A stretch of DNA of 64,000 bases from Pachyseris speciosa (Eukaryota > Cnidaria > Anthozoa > Scleractinia > Pachyseridae). Within the stretch, counting starts at the first letter, position 1; every line of letters starts with the position of its first letter. The DNA is taken from NCBI GenBank assembly GCA_016490735.1, contig JAEMWC010000389.1, positions 60,001 to 124,000 on the forward strand, given 5' to 3'. Position numbers and translations under genes: made by a program. The notes under the pieces are model-generated. The model was not told where the DNA came from. It did not search any database and was given only the letters and a program-made list of their open reading frames with translations. Shown here in pieces: positions 9,884-21,459 of the stretch.

Positions 9884-10294
9884 ATGACATATGGCCCACC
9901 CTATGGCCCACCTTTTTTTTTTCAATGTTTTCCACTGGTTTATTTTTTTTTTGTTTTTGTTTTTTTTGTTTTGACAAGAATCCGAAGTTGTCAAGGTCGC
10001 GATAATATAGCAAAAATAAGTAAATTAAAGAAACACATTTCAAGTGAGTGGGTTTTCGGTGAATATTTCAAGGCAACTGATGCAATCGCCAAGAGAAAGC
10101 TTGGTACCCAGGCATGGAATTGGGATTGGACTCGTTATTTAAGAAAAGCAGGAAACACAAACTCCTTAATAGCTAGTCTACGTTTATATAAGTATCCTAG
10201 ATCTTGCCACTTGATAAAGTACAACGCTTCACTGTCCAAAACATTTTGTGGAACTTTGCGAATAAGTCTTCCTACTTTTATGTGTAAGTGCTAA
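9884..10294 (+). other. Unrecognised 136-codon open frame
   Basis: An open frame starts in low-complexity poly-T sequence (a phenylalanine-rich N-terminus) and continues as a more mixed protein containing SSEWVFGEYFKATDAIAKRK. I do not recognise it. The homopolymer start and the repeat setting make it a doubtful gene; the second half could be a relic exon. Confidence 0.15.
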
Positions 10295-10312
10295 TTAACA
10301 ATTCAAATAGGT

Positions 10313-10443
10313 AAGGATACTTCACAAATTAATGTGATCAAGTAAGCTGAAGCCACTCTAAGGGCACTAAGGCCACAAGGTAGCGGGCATTACCCCTTAA
10401 ATATACCAGCTTACTTGATCACATTAATTTGTGAAGTATCCTT
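10313..10443 (+). mobile_element. 131-bp hairpin MITE
   Basis: About 37-bp inverted arms begin AAGGATACTTCACAAATTA and end in the complement at 10443. A partial copy of the left arm and interior is at 10803-10910. There is no coding potential. Confidence 0.75.
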
Positions 10444-10930
10444 GTCACTCCAGCCACATCCCACAAGCTTTACGTAATTCAAATAGGTAGCCGAGTCGTT
10501 AAGCTGATTGTTTATCTTCGCAAAATTATACCTGTTGAGACTCTGTCAGCGGCTGTTGTTTTAATAAAGTTTTTAAAATCAGGTGCCAAGTGGTTTTTGA
10601 CCGGTTTTATACCTGTTGAGACTGTCAAAACAATCCACGTGACTGATAATCAAAACTGCATTTAGGGTACTGGAATCGAGCTTGTTATTAGAAAATTCTC
10701 TGAATGTAAAGTTCGTGATACCCAGGCATTTGTGTTTCGTCTGTTGCTGAAAACTTCCTGTGTCGTGTCTAGTTATTTGATACAGATATTTTCTGGTTTA
10801 TAAGGATACTTCACAAATTAATGTGATCTGGTGAGCTGAAGCCACACTAAGGGCACTAAGGCCGCATGGTAGCGGGCATTAACCCTTAAATCTACCAAAG
10901 GAAAGATTGAGCCCAAGCATTCGCAGCCGT

Positions 10931-11201
10931 GGACAGCTGTTTCGGCCTTGTTAGGCCTCATAAGCTTGTCATAGCTAATGTTCATGCTCAAGTACCCACA
11001 TATCAATAAAACAAGCAGTGATGGGCCGGTAGAGTTACTCAGAATGAACCAGATTAATATTTTGCAGCCAGGTATGCCATGACTCTCCAATAAATAGTTC
11101 GTTAGAAAAGTTTCACTGCTTGTTTTATTGATATGTGATTACTTCAGCCTGAGCATTAGCTATCATGCTCATGCGGCCTCACAAGGCCGAAATAGCTGTC
11201 C
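10931..11201 (+). mobile_element. Long-arm inverted-repeat element
   Basis: Arms of about 90 bp start GGACAGCTGTTTCGGCC and end GGCCGAAATAGCTGTCC, with several small indels between arms. The centre is about 85 bp. It looks like a foldback or MITE element. Confidence 0.7.
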
Positions 11202-11234
11202 ATTAAGCTCATATCATAATCCGAGCATAGAATT

Positions 11235-11665
11235 AAGAGGCAATAAGCAGATAAGCCATGGTAATAAAGTTTGAAACGGGATGAAGATTATTGCTTGCAT
11301 TTCATTTGGGCTAAAACAGTCAACAAATAGACCCATAAAAAAAACTCTTTATTAGCTGCCCATAGTAAAAAAGAAGTACTAATGTGATCCAAATTGAACG
11401 CTTCATCTTTTGATATCGCGAGAACAACGTCTGCCGAAAAAGCTTCAATTAATTAAATAGCAGCTCATAAAGGAGTCCGTGGGACATTTTTTTGACTTGT
11501 TCTTTTTGGTTTAATGTTTAATCAGTCAGAAAATACCATTTCCAACAAAATATAAACTATAGGGTTGTTCTGCATATAAAACTAGGAACTCAGAATATGG
11601 CGTTAATGCATTTCAGGTACTAAAAGCGAACGTTTCATGAGATTATTAGATTGATGTCATGATCC
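11235..11665 (+). repeat. Degenerate GPCR upstream unit
   Basis: Similar to 12530-13030 (GATGAAGATT, TTTGATATCGC, AATCAGTCAG, TTAGATTGATGTCATGATCC in the same order). It ends abruptly where LINE sequence begins. No receptor follows. Confidence 0.5.
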
Positions 11666-11689
11666 TTAAAGAGAGAAAAAAAGAAATTT

Positions 11690-12110
11690 AAAAATATTCT
11701 GCTGTTACTACATACGCTCTATTTATGTTACCAAAAAAAAAAAGCGAAAACAGCAGAAAGAAATCAGTCAGCAAAACCAGCAAATTCATCAACAGCAGCA
11801 GCGACAAAATCAAGTTTGATTATGCAGAAGATAGTATTTATACTCATGTAGGGAAGACTTTTAATTATGAGAAGTATACATTTTCAAATCTTTGAACTAG
11901 AGAATCTATACGTTGACTTACTCATATTAGTCAATACTCTCGGCCTTAAAAAATTCAGATTATTAGCAAATCTTGTATTATAGTTGTGTACATTATTTAC
12001 TGGAGTCAGGATACCAGAGAAGACATCTGGAATGCTACCAGTTTCATTTTTAATTTTATGTGTAAGGTAACTCATTCTAACTTTATATGTACAGTGTATA
12101 GTCTAGCTTG
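11690..12110 (-). mobile_element. LINE 3' end with ORF2 C-terminus fragment
   Basis: The minus-strand frame 11884-12075 contains VHNYNTRFA and STYRFSSSKI, matching the extreme C-terminus of CR1/L2-like LINE ORF2 proteins. The sequence to about 11740 is the 3' untranslated part. The same element in the opposite orientation is at 61905-62390. Confidence 0.65.
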
Positions 12111-12440
12111 AGAATTCCTAAAAGTCTGTAGTAGGGTCCAGCACTCTCCTAAGCATGTGCAAAGAAGATGCATCGAAGACATTTATTCTGTTTGTTACGT
12201 AGACAATTCATGGAAAGAAAGTTTGAAATGTGATGAGATTGATGTTTGCCATGTCACAAGGGCTTGGATTATCAAGGTTGCTGGTTGGCAACGTGTGAAA
12301 ACTTCACTTAGCTGTCCACAGTAAAAAAGACGGGCGAATTTAATAAAAATTGACTGCAATGTTTGACAGCGCTAAGATATCCATGTTTTAGCTATCAAGC
12401 ACTTTAACACGCTGCAAGAGAGAATGAGCCTCATTCTCTC
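12110..12440. other. No gene seen
   Basis: AT-rich sequence with a short hairpin at about 12413-12445 (AAGAGAGAATGAG / CTCATTCTCTCTT). I see no coding or RNA signal. Confidence 0.4.
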
Positions 12441-12449
12441 TTGCACACT

Positions 12450-13308
12450 TAAATTAGTTTAAATGTTTGTTCGCGACATAGCTCTCGCTGAAACGACGCT
12501 TCGCACACGAGAATTTTGTTCATGTGTGAGAGAGTTTCAAACGGAATGAAGATTTTTGTTTGCCATTTTATTTCGGCTACAACACGTAAGATATAGACTC
12601 CATAAAATATCTCAATCAGCGGCCCATCAATAGTAAAAAAGAACGGATAATTTGATGCAAATTGCTGCTGCATCCTTTGATATCGCTGGAACAACTTCTC
12701 CCGATCATGTCAGTTAAAGGCCTGTAGTGAAAAAGCTTCGACTAAACAGAAGCTTACTAGAAGGAATGGTTACACAGTCACGACAGTTTGTTCGACTGTA
12801 AATGTTTCCCTTTGGCTTACTGTTTATGATCACTAATCAGTCAGTAAACAGCATTTCTCCAAACAAAATAGAAAAGGGATACCGAGTAAACACTACGTTT
12901 TCGTCTTTACGACAACTGCAGGGATCCAGGTGAAAACATCTGAAGTGAGAACTCAGCCAGTCGGAATATAGCGTTAATTCATTTCATACACAAACAGCAA
13001 ATGTTTCATACTTATGATTAGATTGATGTCATGATCCGTCAAGAAACATGTCAAATTAGCAAAAATAAGGCGCTTTCGTTGGACCAATGGAGGTGAATAA
13101 TTTGGTTTAAAATTATGCTACTGATCTGCTTCCACCGTTGGCCTTTTATGGTAATTTGAGACATTCTGCTACCGTTTGAATCTAGAGCAGGTGATTCATA
13201 GCAAGCTGAGAGCGCGTCTATCTCAACAATACAGAGCCTAACTGGCAATAGTTTTCGATACAAATTCAAGCGTGAATTCTGGTGAATTTCGTGCCAACAA
13301 GTTTTAAG
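12450..13308 (+). other. Orphan GPCR upstream unit with 5' exon
   Basis: Highly similar to the units preceding the receptors at 8199 and 21985, including the donor TTTTAAG|GTGAGT at 13308/13309. The intron and its MITE follow, but no acceptor or receptor coding sequence is present, so the receptor has been deleted. The inverted counterpart at 63358-63533 is a further copy. Confidence 0.55.
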
Positions 13309-13523
13309 GTGAGTGAATATGCAATGGGAAAAAAAAGAAAGAGAAGCCGTGTATAACGCGATTGAATAATTGAAAATGTTTGAAACAGTGGAAGATTTAA
13401 AGATCTAAAAATGAATTAATTTCGCGTCTGCGAATGTGCTTAACGTGGCGTCTATGATAAAAATGAAACGGTTGGGGGAACTGGGTGTAGAATTATTTTG
13501 TTGCATTTCATGTTGGATGATAA

Positions 13524-13769
13524 GAGGCCTTCCAAGGGGTAGAAGCGACAAGCGACATGGCTCCGAAAACAGGCGACCATCTTCTCCCATAACACCGACA
13601 ACCGACAGAAATTGGCAGAAATCGCGCGACAGTTTGCGACAGCGACAATTCACTTTCCATTCCTCTTTGTTTTCGTTGCGACAGTGAAATTTGTCCCTAA
13701 CGAAACAATCGACAGACAGAGTCGTAATCCAGCGACAACGCGACACCAGACCACCCCTTGGAAGGCCTC
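13524..13769 (+). mobile_element. MITE-B copy 2
   Basis: GAGGCCTTCC/GGAAGGCCTC termini with TGATAA on the left (13518-13523). On the right only TGA of the duplication remains, and the homology to the receptor intron stops there. That marks the deletion breakpoint of this orphan unit. Confidence 0.75.
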
Positions 13770-13799
13770 TGACATCTGAAGTTCCTGTAGAGACACACA

Positions 13800-14270
13800 T
13801 AAAAAAATAGTCTTTGTCACATGCGTCATAAGCTCACAGTAAATGGTTTATTAGAGAATTTATCCGGTCCCATGTCATGAGCAAAGCATAAATTTAACTG
13901 AAGACATTCAGGATGAATATTCATGACAAAAGTTTGAACTGCCTAGTTCGAAGTATAGGTTTTGTTGCTCTTTCAAAATTGCTAAATTAAGAAAAACCTC
14001 AACCCAATAACAGGGACCGCGCAGGGGAAGGGACTTGGAGGGGGGAGTTCCCCACCCCCCTCCCCCCACCACTTTTCAACAGTAAAAAGCGAGTAATACT
14101 AAAAAACATCGAAGTTACTTTTCTATTTAACGTTTTACCTAAAACTGATTATTCACGTTTTAAAACACTTGCTGCGCGGGCCCTGCATGAATAATCAATT
14201 TGACGACAGCACCTTTTCCACACTAAAATGGAAATTAGGGATTCCGTGTAAATACGTCCTTTTTATGTAC
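13800..14270. other. No gene seen; short C-rich tract
   Basis: Mixed AT-rich sequence with a G/C-rich run at 14035-14070 (GGGGGG followed by CCCC-rich blocks). No open frame or repeat that I can name. Confidence 0.4.
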
Positions 14271-14640
14271 ATAGAGAACTACGGTGATGCAGGTGAAAAC
14301 TTCTGAAGTGGATGATCCGCTCAATGTCTTCACAGAAAAATTAGATCGATGTCATGTTCCGCAAATAAACTTGCCAAATTTCCGAAAATTAAAGGCCTTT
14401 GATGGACCAATGGGGGCTAAGTTGCAGGTTCAAAATTAATTACTCTATCTGTAGTTTTATGTAGGGCACACGGTTGACGTTTTATGGTCATTTTGAGTCA
14501 CTCCTCTACCGTTCGAAGGTAGAGCAGCTGATTCAATGAAACAAATTGGCTGCGCTTATATGACGCACGAATACAGAGCCTAGGTTTTAATTCAAGGTCT
14601 AGCGTTTATTCTGGCGAAACTTGTGTTAACAGCATGCGAG
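14270..14640 (+). other. Non-coding 5' exon unit of the GPCR at 16254
   Basis: Paralogous to 960-1312. It ends at the donor GCGAG|GTGAGT. The predicted 5'UTR intron is 14641-16193, closing with a T10 tract and CAG. It has been lengthened by a PLE insertion (14884-16122). Confidence 0.6.
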
Positions 14641-14972
14641 GTGAGTAATAAAATCATAAATGCAATCGATGGGGACAGGACTGGGGACAGTAGAAAGAGG
14701 CGCTGTAAAGACTCAGTTTGATAGAATATTTGAAATGTTTGAAACATAGGAAGATCAAAAGATATATGATTCAGTAATTTCGTTTCTGTCAATACGCTTT
14801 GCGCCGCTTTTAACAAAAAGTGAAACACTCGGAAAAATTGGCTTTAAATGTTTTATGGCAGTTCATGGAGCATGGTTACGTAAAGAATAAATGTGATACC
14901 GAGTAAATGCGTTGTGTCTATAATACAGGCAACAAGTGTAAAGAGTCGTTGATGTACTTGTGATGTTTCGAT

Positions 14973-15198
14973 ATAGGTGGTTTGCAGCCAATCACTAGAG
15001 ACACAGATAACAATGGTGAAAAGTTATTATTTAATTATTTATCAATTAGTTTTACCATTTATCAATTAGTTTTAGTTATATGTTTTAACTTAGTAGTCCT
15101 GGCCATATTTTTAGTTTTACATCTATTAGTTTTTGTACTTATCTTAAGAATGCGCATCTGATCATTCTTATGTAAAGATGCGCACTAGAAGTGCATAA

Positions 15199-15237
<39 letters not shown>

Positions 15238-15334
15238 AAGAACAAATGCTGGTGGACGAAGAAAAGGAGCTCATGAGAGATGTATTGTTTACGTCCACCA
15301 ACATGGCGGCAATGACGTAACGTGCAAACCACCT
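14973..15334. mobile_element. Mariner-like MITE with nested LINE tail
   Basis: Inverted termini GGTGGTTTGCA ... TGCAAACCACC are flanked by TA on each side, as for Tc1/mariner-type elements. Inside, 15006-15238 resembles a LINE 3' end finishing in an (ATT)n tract. The two are nested within PLE-C. Confidence 0.55.
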
Positions 15335-15454
15335 ATAATTCTATATCATCTTAAGACTGAGGTGCGTGATACAGGTAGCAAAAATTTAAATACTGTAAGA
15401 TGGTACATTAGCATTCATATACACGTGAGAACGCAAAACAAAGAAAATGCTGCA

Positions 15455-16075
15455 CTAACAGGAGAATAGGCATAATTCCTTACTGGCTTTTAAAGCAATG
15501 TTCAAAGATGGTGCTGAACGCTTGATATGGAAAGCTACTTTGTATAGTAGTAGGTTCCAATTATCATCGCTGTCTTTTGTCTGTGTTGTCACGCACGGTT
15601 TGGGTGAGAAATTCTTTGTGCATCGGAGTGAAAGGAGGGTTATCAGTGATAAAAAAATGTCCTGTAAGTTGTGTAAAGCTAGTACGTATTTGATTTGATC
15701 ACAATAGCGCAGATGTTTATACATAGGGCTTTCTTTGTCCGTGAGCGTATGTTCTTGAGTGCGGACAAGCAGAGTTCTTCTCGTTTTGCCGATGTACGAT
15801 GCAGGGCAAGTGAATTTATATACAACATTTGATTGGCTTAATGGCGGCGTTTTATCTTTAGTGTTTGTGAAGCCAGAAACATAGTTTTGTGGTCTTCTGT
15901 TTTTTCGGATGTCCCTTTCGGATCGACGAGGCATCTCCGAATTTTAAGTTTCTTAACAAGCTGTGTTGTTAGAGCACCAACGAATGGGATGGTCAGATAG
16001 TTGAGGCCTGGCTGATATGGAAGGCAACTCTTTGCATTTGTTGTCTGTATTATAGACACAATGCATTTACTCAGT
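15455..16075 (-). pseudogene. PLE-C GIY-YIG fragment, frameshifted
   Basis: Two overlapping minus-strand frames together give LPYQPGLNYLTIPFVG, SNVVYKFTCP, SYIGKTRRTLLVRTQEH and a C-terminal ALKASKELCLFSC. These match the end of a Penelope-like protein, with the linker, the Cys block and the GIY-YIG nuclease. A frameshift lies at about 15850-15930, and a few residues are missing between TCP and SYIGKT. It differs from PLE-A and PLE-B, so it is a third lineage. Confidence 0.75.
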
Positions 16076-16253
16076 GTCACATTTATTCTCTATCTCTTAA
16101 AGTTATCAGCAGGTAATGGATTATGGTTACGTAAGGTACTGGAAATTTCAACTTCCTTTCAATTTCTCTACACTTCCGGCTTTTTTTTTTCAGTTGCACG
16201 AGATAAAAACAAGCCGAGGACTAAAGCAGGAAGAGCATTAAGTTTGCTTCAGG

Positions 16254-17153
16254 ATGTCTAATAATACTACAGAGGAATGCTCAAAAGAAACCCTTCAACT
16301 TACCACCATCTGGCTTGCTGTTTTCATCGTTGAATTTACTGTGATATTTATTATCAACGCCGTCACTATTGTCGCTTTTACAAGAAGCCGCCATTTACGC
16401 AAGCGCAGCACGTATCTGATAATAAACCTGACTGTCTCAGATTTACTGGTGGGAGCCGTCACGGGACCTTTGAGAATTGACCATCCGTCTACAAAATCCG
16501 GAATTTGCTTTGGCTTCAAAGCAATGATTATGGAGACCCTTAGCGGTATATTTCCAATATCGTCTCTAGCTAATCTTTCTTTGATCGCTTTAGAACGCCT
16601 TCACGCAACAGTTTATCCTTTTAGACATTGTTTAATTGAGAAATGGTTTTACTTTAGAATCATCATTTGCAGTTGGGTGCTAGCTTTAATTTTGGCATCT
16701 GTAGATACTGTCCTTTATCGGTGTTTATCAGAACCTGAAGGTATTTATTCGTTAAAGACACCAGTTTCTGTCCTTACCCTCCTATTAGTCATTGTGTGTA
16801 ACGTCATTATTACGGTAAATATCAAACGAAACCCTCGTCCTCATCCTTCCAGCGCTGTCGCTTCAGAAAGGAAACTCTCTGTAACCTTATTCATAGTTTC
16901 TGTTGTGTCTATGCTGACCATTCTGCCATGGCTTGTATACCACGGCTTACCTATTCAATCAACCGTCCACGGACTGTCCAACACGACAGAGCCCTTTATT
17001 TTTTGTACGGTATCTTTCTTGCTTTATATGAATTCTATCGTCAATCCATTGATATACGCCATACGATTGCAGGAGTTTAGGGAAGCCGTCAGGGCACTTC
17101 TCCGTAGAAAGAATTCGGGCTCCGCAAGAGTCCAACCTATTGAGGTTCACTAA
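16254..17153 (+). CDS. Class A (rhodopsin-like) GPCR, subfamily beta, intact
   Basis: A 299-residue single-exon receptor. Features in order: N-terminal sequon at N4, TM1 about 18-42, NLTVSDLLVGA (D63) in TM2, ALERLHATVYPFRH (112-125) where DRY is ERL, LTILPWLVYHG in TM6, and NSIVNPLIYAIR in TM7, then a basic tail ending SARVQPIEVH. C85 lies before TM3 but is not at the usual spacing. The ATG follows the 5'UTR acceptor by about 60 bp. It is the intact sister of the pseudogene at 1611-2534. Ligand unknown; lineage-specific expansion inferred. Confidence 0.9.
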   Translation: MSNNTTEECSKETLQLTTIWLAVFIVEFTVIFIINAVTIVAFTRSRHLRKRSTYLIINLTVSDLLVGAVTGPLRIDHPSTKSGICFGFKAMIMETLSGIFPISSLANLSLIALERLHATVYPFRHCLIEKWFYFRIIICSWVLALILASVDTVLYRCLSEPEGIYSLKTPVSVLTLLLVIVCNVIITVNIKRNPRPHPSSAVASERKLSVTLFIVSVVSMLTILPWLVYHGLPIQSTVHGLSNTTEPFIFCTVSFLLYMNSIVNPLIYAIRLQEFREAVRALLRRKNSGSARVQPIEVH

Positions 17154-17476
17154 GTGTAGCGATAGTATGGCAAAGCTCGGTTGCTGCAAACAACAAGGAA
17201 TATGGAAGAGCCGGATTAACAATTCAAATAGGAAGAGCCTCAGTTGATCACTCCTAATATTCCTTTATATCGCAGTTACACCGAGACTAACACTTCAACT
17301 TAGATCCCCGTATATCTGTGCAAGGTGTGGTTTTAGAACTGTTGTAACATTGTAGAGAACTCAAAATAAAAATTGGGAAAAAATGGCCGCCCGTCTCCCC
17401 TGTACCCCCTCACTGGGAGATAGATCACTGGAGCAGAGTCTCTACAGAGCTCCCACCCGCACCGGTGGGAGCTCTG
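17154..17476. repeat. GPCR 3' flank shared with the pseudogene unit
   Basis: About 17154-17277 matches 2535-2665 closely (TAGCGATA, GGCAAAGCTCGGTTGC, AACAATTCAAATAGG). A hairpin GAGCTCCCACC / GGTGGGAGCTC lies at 17448-17475. No gene is visible. Confidence 0.55.
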
Positions 17477-17985
17477 TTTTGATCCTTGGATGTGAAAATA
17501 CGTCGCTATTTTAAGAGCTGGCTGTGCTGCAGCTGATTTTATAAATATATACTGAAGTGAGAAATCAAGAAGCAAATTTAGGATTTTGACCATTTGAGCG
17601 ACCAGTGGCCAGAGAATTCTTTGCTTATCTCTTCTTCTCTTTGTGAAGAAGTCTCCTCTGTTCTTCGAACCTCTGAGCTTTCTTCTGCTGGAAAGTATGC
17701 ATAAAGGCGAAATCGTTTGTATATTACGCCCACTTAGTTCGCGACCCCTAGCTCACTGGAAATGTCAGAAGTGTTGACTAGGCTCTGTAGGCTTAACTCG
17801 ACTCCTGCTGGTCTCCCGTAATGCTGTATACTTTGTATACTTGACCTTTAGAATTGGATCTATGTCTTTTAAAGATCTTCCTCTCTTGTATGATGGAATT
17901 CATTTGCTGATTAAGACGTTCTTTAGGCAAAGCACAGATGGATTGAGTGTGATAGATTGAGTGTGACAAAAGGCAATATTTAACA

Positions 17986-17990
<5 letters not shown>
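17477..17990 (-). mobile_element. PLE-B 3' fragment, copy 2a
   Basis: Repeats the left arm and terminal RT remnant of the copy at 18421-18925. A small deletion disrupts the SYKRGRSLKDI block (here IQERKIFKRHRS). Truncated at about 17988. Confidence 0.6.
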
Positions 17991-18017
<27 letters not shown>

Positions 18018-18420
18018 CACTGATTGCAGTCTGTAAAGATGCTAAAACAAGTGTGTCAGGAAAACGGGGGCGGTCCTTTTTGTCAGCAGGGAAGTTCTCA
18101 GGGGTAATATATAGTAAACGTGCTAAAACAAACAGGTTGCAATATTAAAAACAGGCTGCAATATTAAAAATATTGCAGTGTGCAGGCTGCAATATTTTTA
18201 ATATTGTAGCCTGTTTGTTTACAGAGTGTCTACAGAGCTCCCACCCGCACCGGGTAATTTTTCTTCTTACTTCCACTTCAAGATGGTGGCCACTTACCGT
18301 GATCCACTGGTATCTAGTAAAGATGGACGATTAGTACTGGGCTCTACCAGCTTTCCTTCCTGGCACCTCCGGTTAATATCTTCTGCTTTGAACTGCTTCT
18401 CAAGCCAGTTCTTGTCGACG
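17990..18420. repeat. Spacer with AT-rich hairpin
   Basis: A near-perfect hairpin at 18150-18217 has arms reading ACAGGCTGCAATATT and its complement. The block CTACAGAGCTCCCACC recurs from 17443. No gene seen. Confidence 0.5.
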
Positions 18421-19058
18421 TTTTGATCCTTGGATGCGAAAATACGTCGCTATTTTAAGAGTTAGCTGCGCTGCAGCTGATTTTCTAAATCTATACTGAA
18501 GTGCAAAATCAAGAAGCCAATTTAGGATTTTGAGCATTCGAAGGCCCAGTGGCAAGCGAATTCTTTGCTTACTCTTCTTCGTTTTGTTAAGAAGTCTCCC
18601 GTGTTCTTCGAACCTCTGAGCTTTCTTCTGCTGGAAAGAAGGCATAAAGGCGAAATCGTTTGTATAATACGCCCACTTCGTTCGCGACCCCTAGCTCACT
18701 GCAAATGTCAGAAGTGTTAACTAGGCTTAACTCGACTCCTGCTGGTCTCCCCGCAAAGTTGTATACTTTGTATACTTGACCTTTAGAATAGGATGTATGT
18801 CTTTTAAAGATCTTCCTCTCTTGTATGATGGAATTAATGAATTAAATGCCATTTGCACATTAAGATGTTCTTTAGGTAAGGCACAGATGGATTGAGTGTA
18901 ATGGATTCAGTGTGACAAAAGGCAATATCTTCTTTCGCATTTTTTGCTTCCGCCGGAGTGGCGAGTTCCTGTCCTTAAATTTACTTCCGAGAGAACCTTG
19001 TTAACAAGGAAGATCTGGGCAGTCTCACCTCATACGCGCAAACGTGATTTAAAATCTC

Positions 19059-19370
19059 TTATATTTCCGCCCTCAAAATAGTTATTGAAGAATTGACCCC
19101 GCCCTTGATAAACCCTTTCTTGGCGCCTGGAGCGTGGCAGGAAGGAAAGTGCGCGTATTGAAACGTCTCAGTAGGTTTGAATTCAAAGACAGAGTCTTTG
19201 CTGAATTTTTCACCTTTAAAGATTGTTGTGGCTAGAAAATTTATTTCCTTCTCTGATATTTCAGCCGTGAATTTGATGGTTGGATGATGCCTGTTTACTT
19301 CTAAAACAAAAAGACTTATCTCCTCTCTTGTAGTGTCCCACAAAGAGAACACGTCATCAATGTATCCCAC
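19059..19370 (-). pseudogene. PLE-B reverse transcriptase palm fragment
   Basis: GYIDDVFSLWDTT active-site block, then NRHHPTIKFTAEIS, FQYAHFPSCHAPGAKKGF. It continues downstream, with a stop, into LSEVNLRTG and SYKRGRSLKDI near 18790-18990. The gene is 5'-truncated and has no GIY-YIG domain. Confidence 0.75.
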
Positions 19371-19758
19371 TCACGTTGTTTCGTTCTACTTTTGTTGATA
19401 ATTTCTCTCTCTACCTCACACATAAACTTGTTTGCGAAGGTAAATGCCATTTAGTGCCTTTTGCGGTTCCATCTGTGGTTATCTGGGGGAGTAAAAGGGA
19501 CTTTTTGTTTGCAGTGTGAACACAGTACAAACATAATGACATATTAGCAACATATCAGCATAAACATAACGACATAAAGATAAAACCGATATTTTTCGTA
19601 TGTCGTTATGTCGCTAGTGTGAGCCAGGCTTAATAGTTCTCAAAGGGAGTGCGTTGGTGTCAGCCGTGCGTAGTCCTTCTTCCCGTGGGAGGTTACTGTG
19701 TATAGGCAAGTGACATCTATTGAGACTAGAATAGTATTCTGGGACATTAGTCCTTTCA

Positions 19759-20103
19759 TGAACAACAACAACAACAACAATCTTTATTATTTACACCTTT
19801 TTCTACAATTAGCGTTACATTTTTAAAGGAATTTAGATCTGTAAAAAGAAGAAAAGAAAAGCAAAACTATTACAATTTAAAGGTGTCTAGGGGCTAAATA
19901 AACTAATGTTTTCTAGTTAGCCCCTAGCTAAGGAAAGGTAACTAAAGAAATTGTAGCGGCTACCACAACAACAACAAAAACAACAGATACACACATTTAA
20001 AGACTAAGACAAAAGATAAGCACATATATAGGCAGTCGTTGGCATGATTTTACTTACTGGATTGAGTTTTAAGAAGAAATTCTTTTAATTTGCCAGGAGA
20101 GGT
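19759..20103 (-). mobile_element. LINE 3' end with (GTT)n tail
   Basis: The inserted DNA begins (AAC)n on the plus strand and is flanked by TTCATGA on the left (from 19754) and TTCATGA at about 20103. The paralogous empty site reads CCTTTCATGAGAATG at about 6158. The insertion is thus delimited by comparison. Confidence 0.65.
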
Positions 20104-20162
20104 TCATGAGAATGAATATATGAAAATCATATATTTGAACTGCGGATTAAAGAATGAATATG

Positions 20163-20400
20163 AACATACAATACAATACCATACAACTTTATTGATTCCG
20201 TCCACTAATGGCTTTTCAGAAACCATTACAATGAGATGTATATAAGAAACAAAATACAGTATAGGTGCTATAAAAAATCTAATAAAAGAGAATACATATA
20301 TCACACATTCTCAAAACTACCAGCGAATAAAAATAGACATCACAATATTTGCATTAATTTTCTAAACATTCATAAAATTCACGATTCGTGATTTGTTTTC
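20163..20400 (-). mobile_element. Second LINE 3' end, (TATTG)n tail
   Basis: The plus strand shows ACAATACAATACCATAC followed by AT-rich DNA. The paralog near 6220 lacks it and passes from AATATGAA directly to GTTACTGCGATAAC. The exact right edge is uncertain. Confidence 0.5.
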
Positions 20401-21159
20401 GCAGTTACTGCGATAACTACTGCGATGTTCATATTCATTCTTTAGTCCTTTCGATATAATTAATGAAATCTGTCGTATCTTTGTGATACGATTTCTGTGT
20501 TTTTGCTATAGGCTGAAGGATGTTGTCTATGAATGATGATATTCGTTCTGTAGGGCCACCACAGCCCCAAATTATCGGCCATCTGACCGGATTTTATTCA
20601 GAGTGAATCTTTGTAAGTGTGTAAAACACTGGTATGCGAGGTTTATTAGGTGTCTGAGAAAGCTATTTATTCTTCATATCGTCTGTATGACCTGCATGAC
20701 CCCCAAGGTGCAGGGTTAGTCGGCCAATACGAAATTTTCGCGCCAAAACTTACGTACCATATAAGTTACGTATAATGTTTATTAACACTTTCATTACTCG
20801 TCGCGAAGAGAGGTGGGCGTAATATGCAAACGATTTCGCTTTTACGCCCACTTTCCAGCAGGAGAAAGCCCAGAAGGTTTGAAGAACTTCTTTACAAAGC
20901 GAAGAAGAGTAAGCAAAGAATTCGCACGCTACTGGGCCTCCGAATGCTCGAAATTGAGCAACATTCGACACCCTAAACCGCTCGTGGTTTGACTTCTTCC
21001 TTTTTTACTTCAGTGCAGATTTAGAATATCAGCTGCAGCGCAGCTAAGTTTTGCAATAGCGACTCATTTTCGGAGGATTAAAACGGCGAAGTTAAGGAAA
21101 ATTGCACAATGTTGGATTTGAAGGAGTTTAAAAATTTAAATTTAGAGTGAATAATTGAC

Positions 21160-21459
21160 AAACAGCGAATGTTTAATACTTATGGTTAGATTGATTTCAT
21201 GATCGATCCGTTAAGAAACTTGTCAAATTTACAAAAATAAAGCGCTTTCGTTGGTCAATTCAAACCAATTCTATTTTCAATTAAAGTTAGAGGCGCTTTC
21301 CTTCCACAATTGGCGCTTTATGGTAATTTGCGTCAATCTGCTACCTTAGGTAGAGCAGATGACTTCAAACAAATTGACTTCGCTTCTATCGACGAGAGAA
21401 TACAAAGCCTGCTAACTGGCAATGGTTTTCGATACAAATTCAAGATTGAATTAGAACAG
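21160..21459 (+). other. Non-coding 5' exon unit of truncated GPCR
   Basis: Paralogous to 7330-7640. Donor TAGAACAG|GTGAGT at 21459/21460; acceptor TTTTTCAG ends at 21934. The splice signals remain intact although the receptor is cut 36 bp into its coding sequence. Confidence 0.55.

Larger units (their letters stand above)
14884..16122 (-). mobile_element. PLE-C insertion in GPCR intron, 12-bp TSD
   Basis: ATGGTTACGTAA occurs at 14872-14883 and again at 16123-16134. The pseudogene paralog at about 1520 has a single occurrence, so this is a target duplication. The inserted DNA carries a minus-strand PLE fragment, and its two ends (about 14885-14929 and 16046-16090) are inverted copies of each other, the same foldback shape as PLE-A. 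Confidence 0.75.
18421..21075 (-). mobile_element. PLE-B copy 2b, foldback, with later LINE hits
   Basis: Long inverted arms of about 270 bp (18421-18690 and 20800-21075) enclose a minus-strand PLE RT remnant (18720-19370). It is the uninterrupted counterpart of 2668-6930: where that copy carries PLE-A, this one reads straight through CCCTTGATAAACCC at about 19104. Conversely this copy carries two LINE-tail insertions (19759-20103 and 20163-20400) absent at 6160-6240. Confidence 0.7.

Noticed and set aside
13405..13800. 131-codon minus-strand frame over MITE-B
   Set aside because: It lies across a non-coding MITE and is not conserved in the other two copies.
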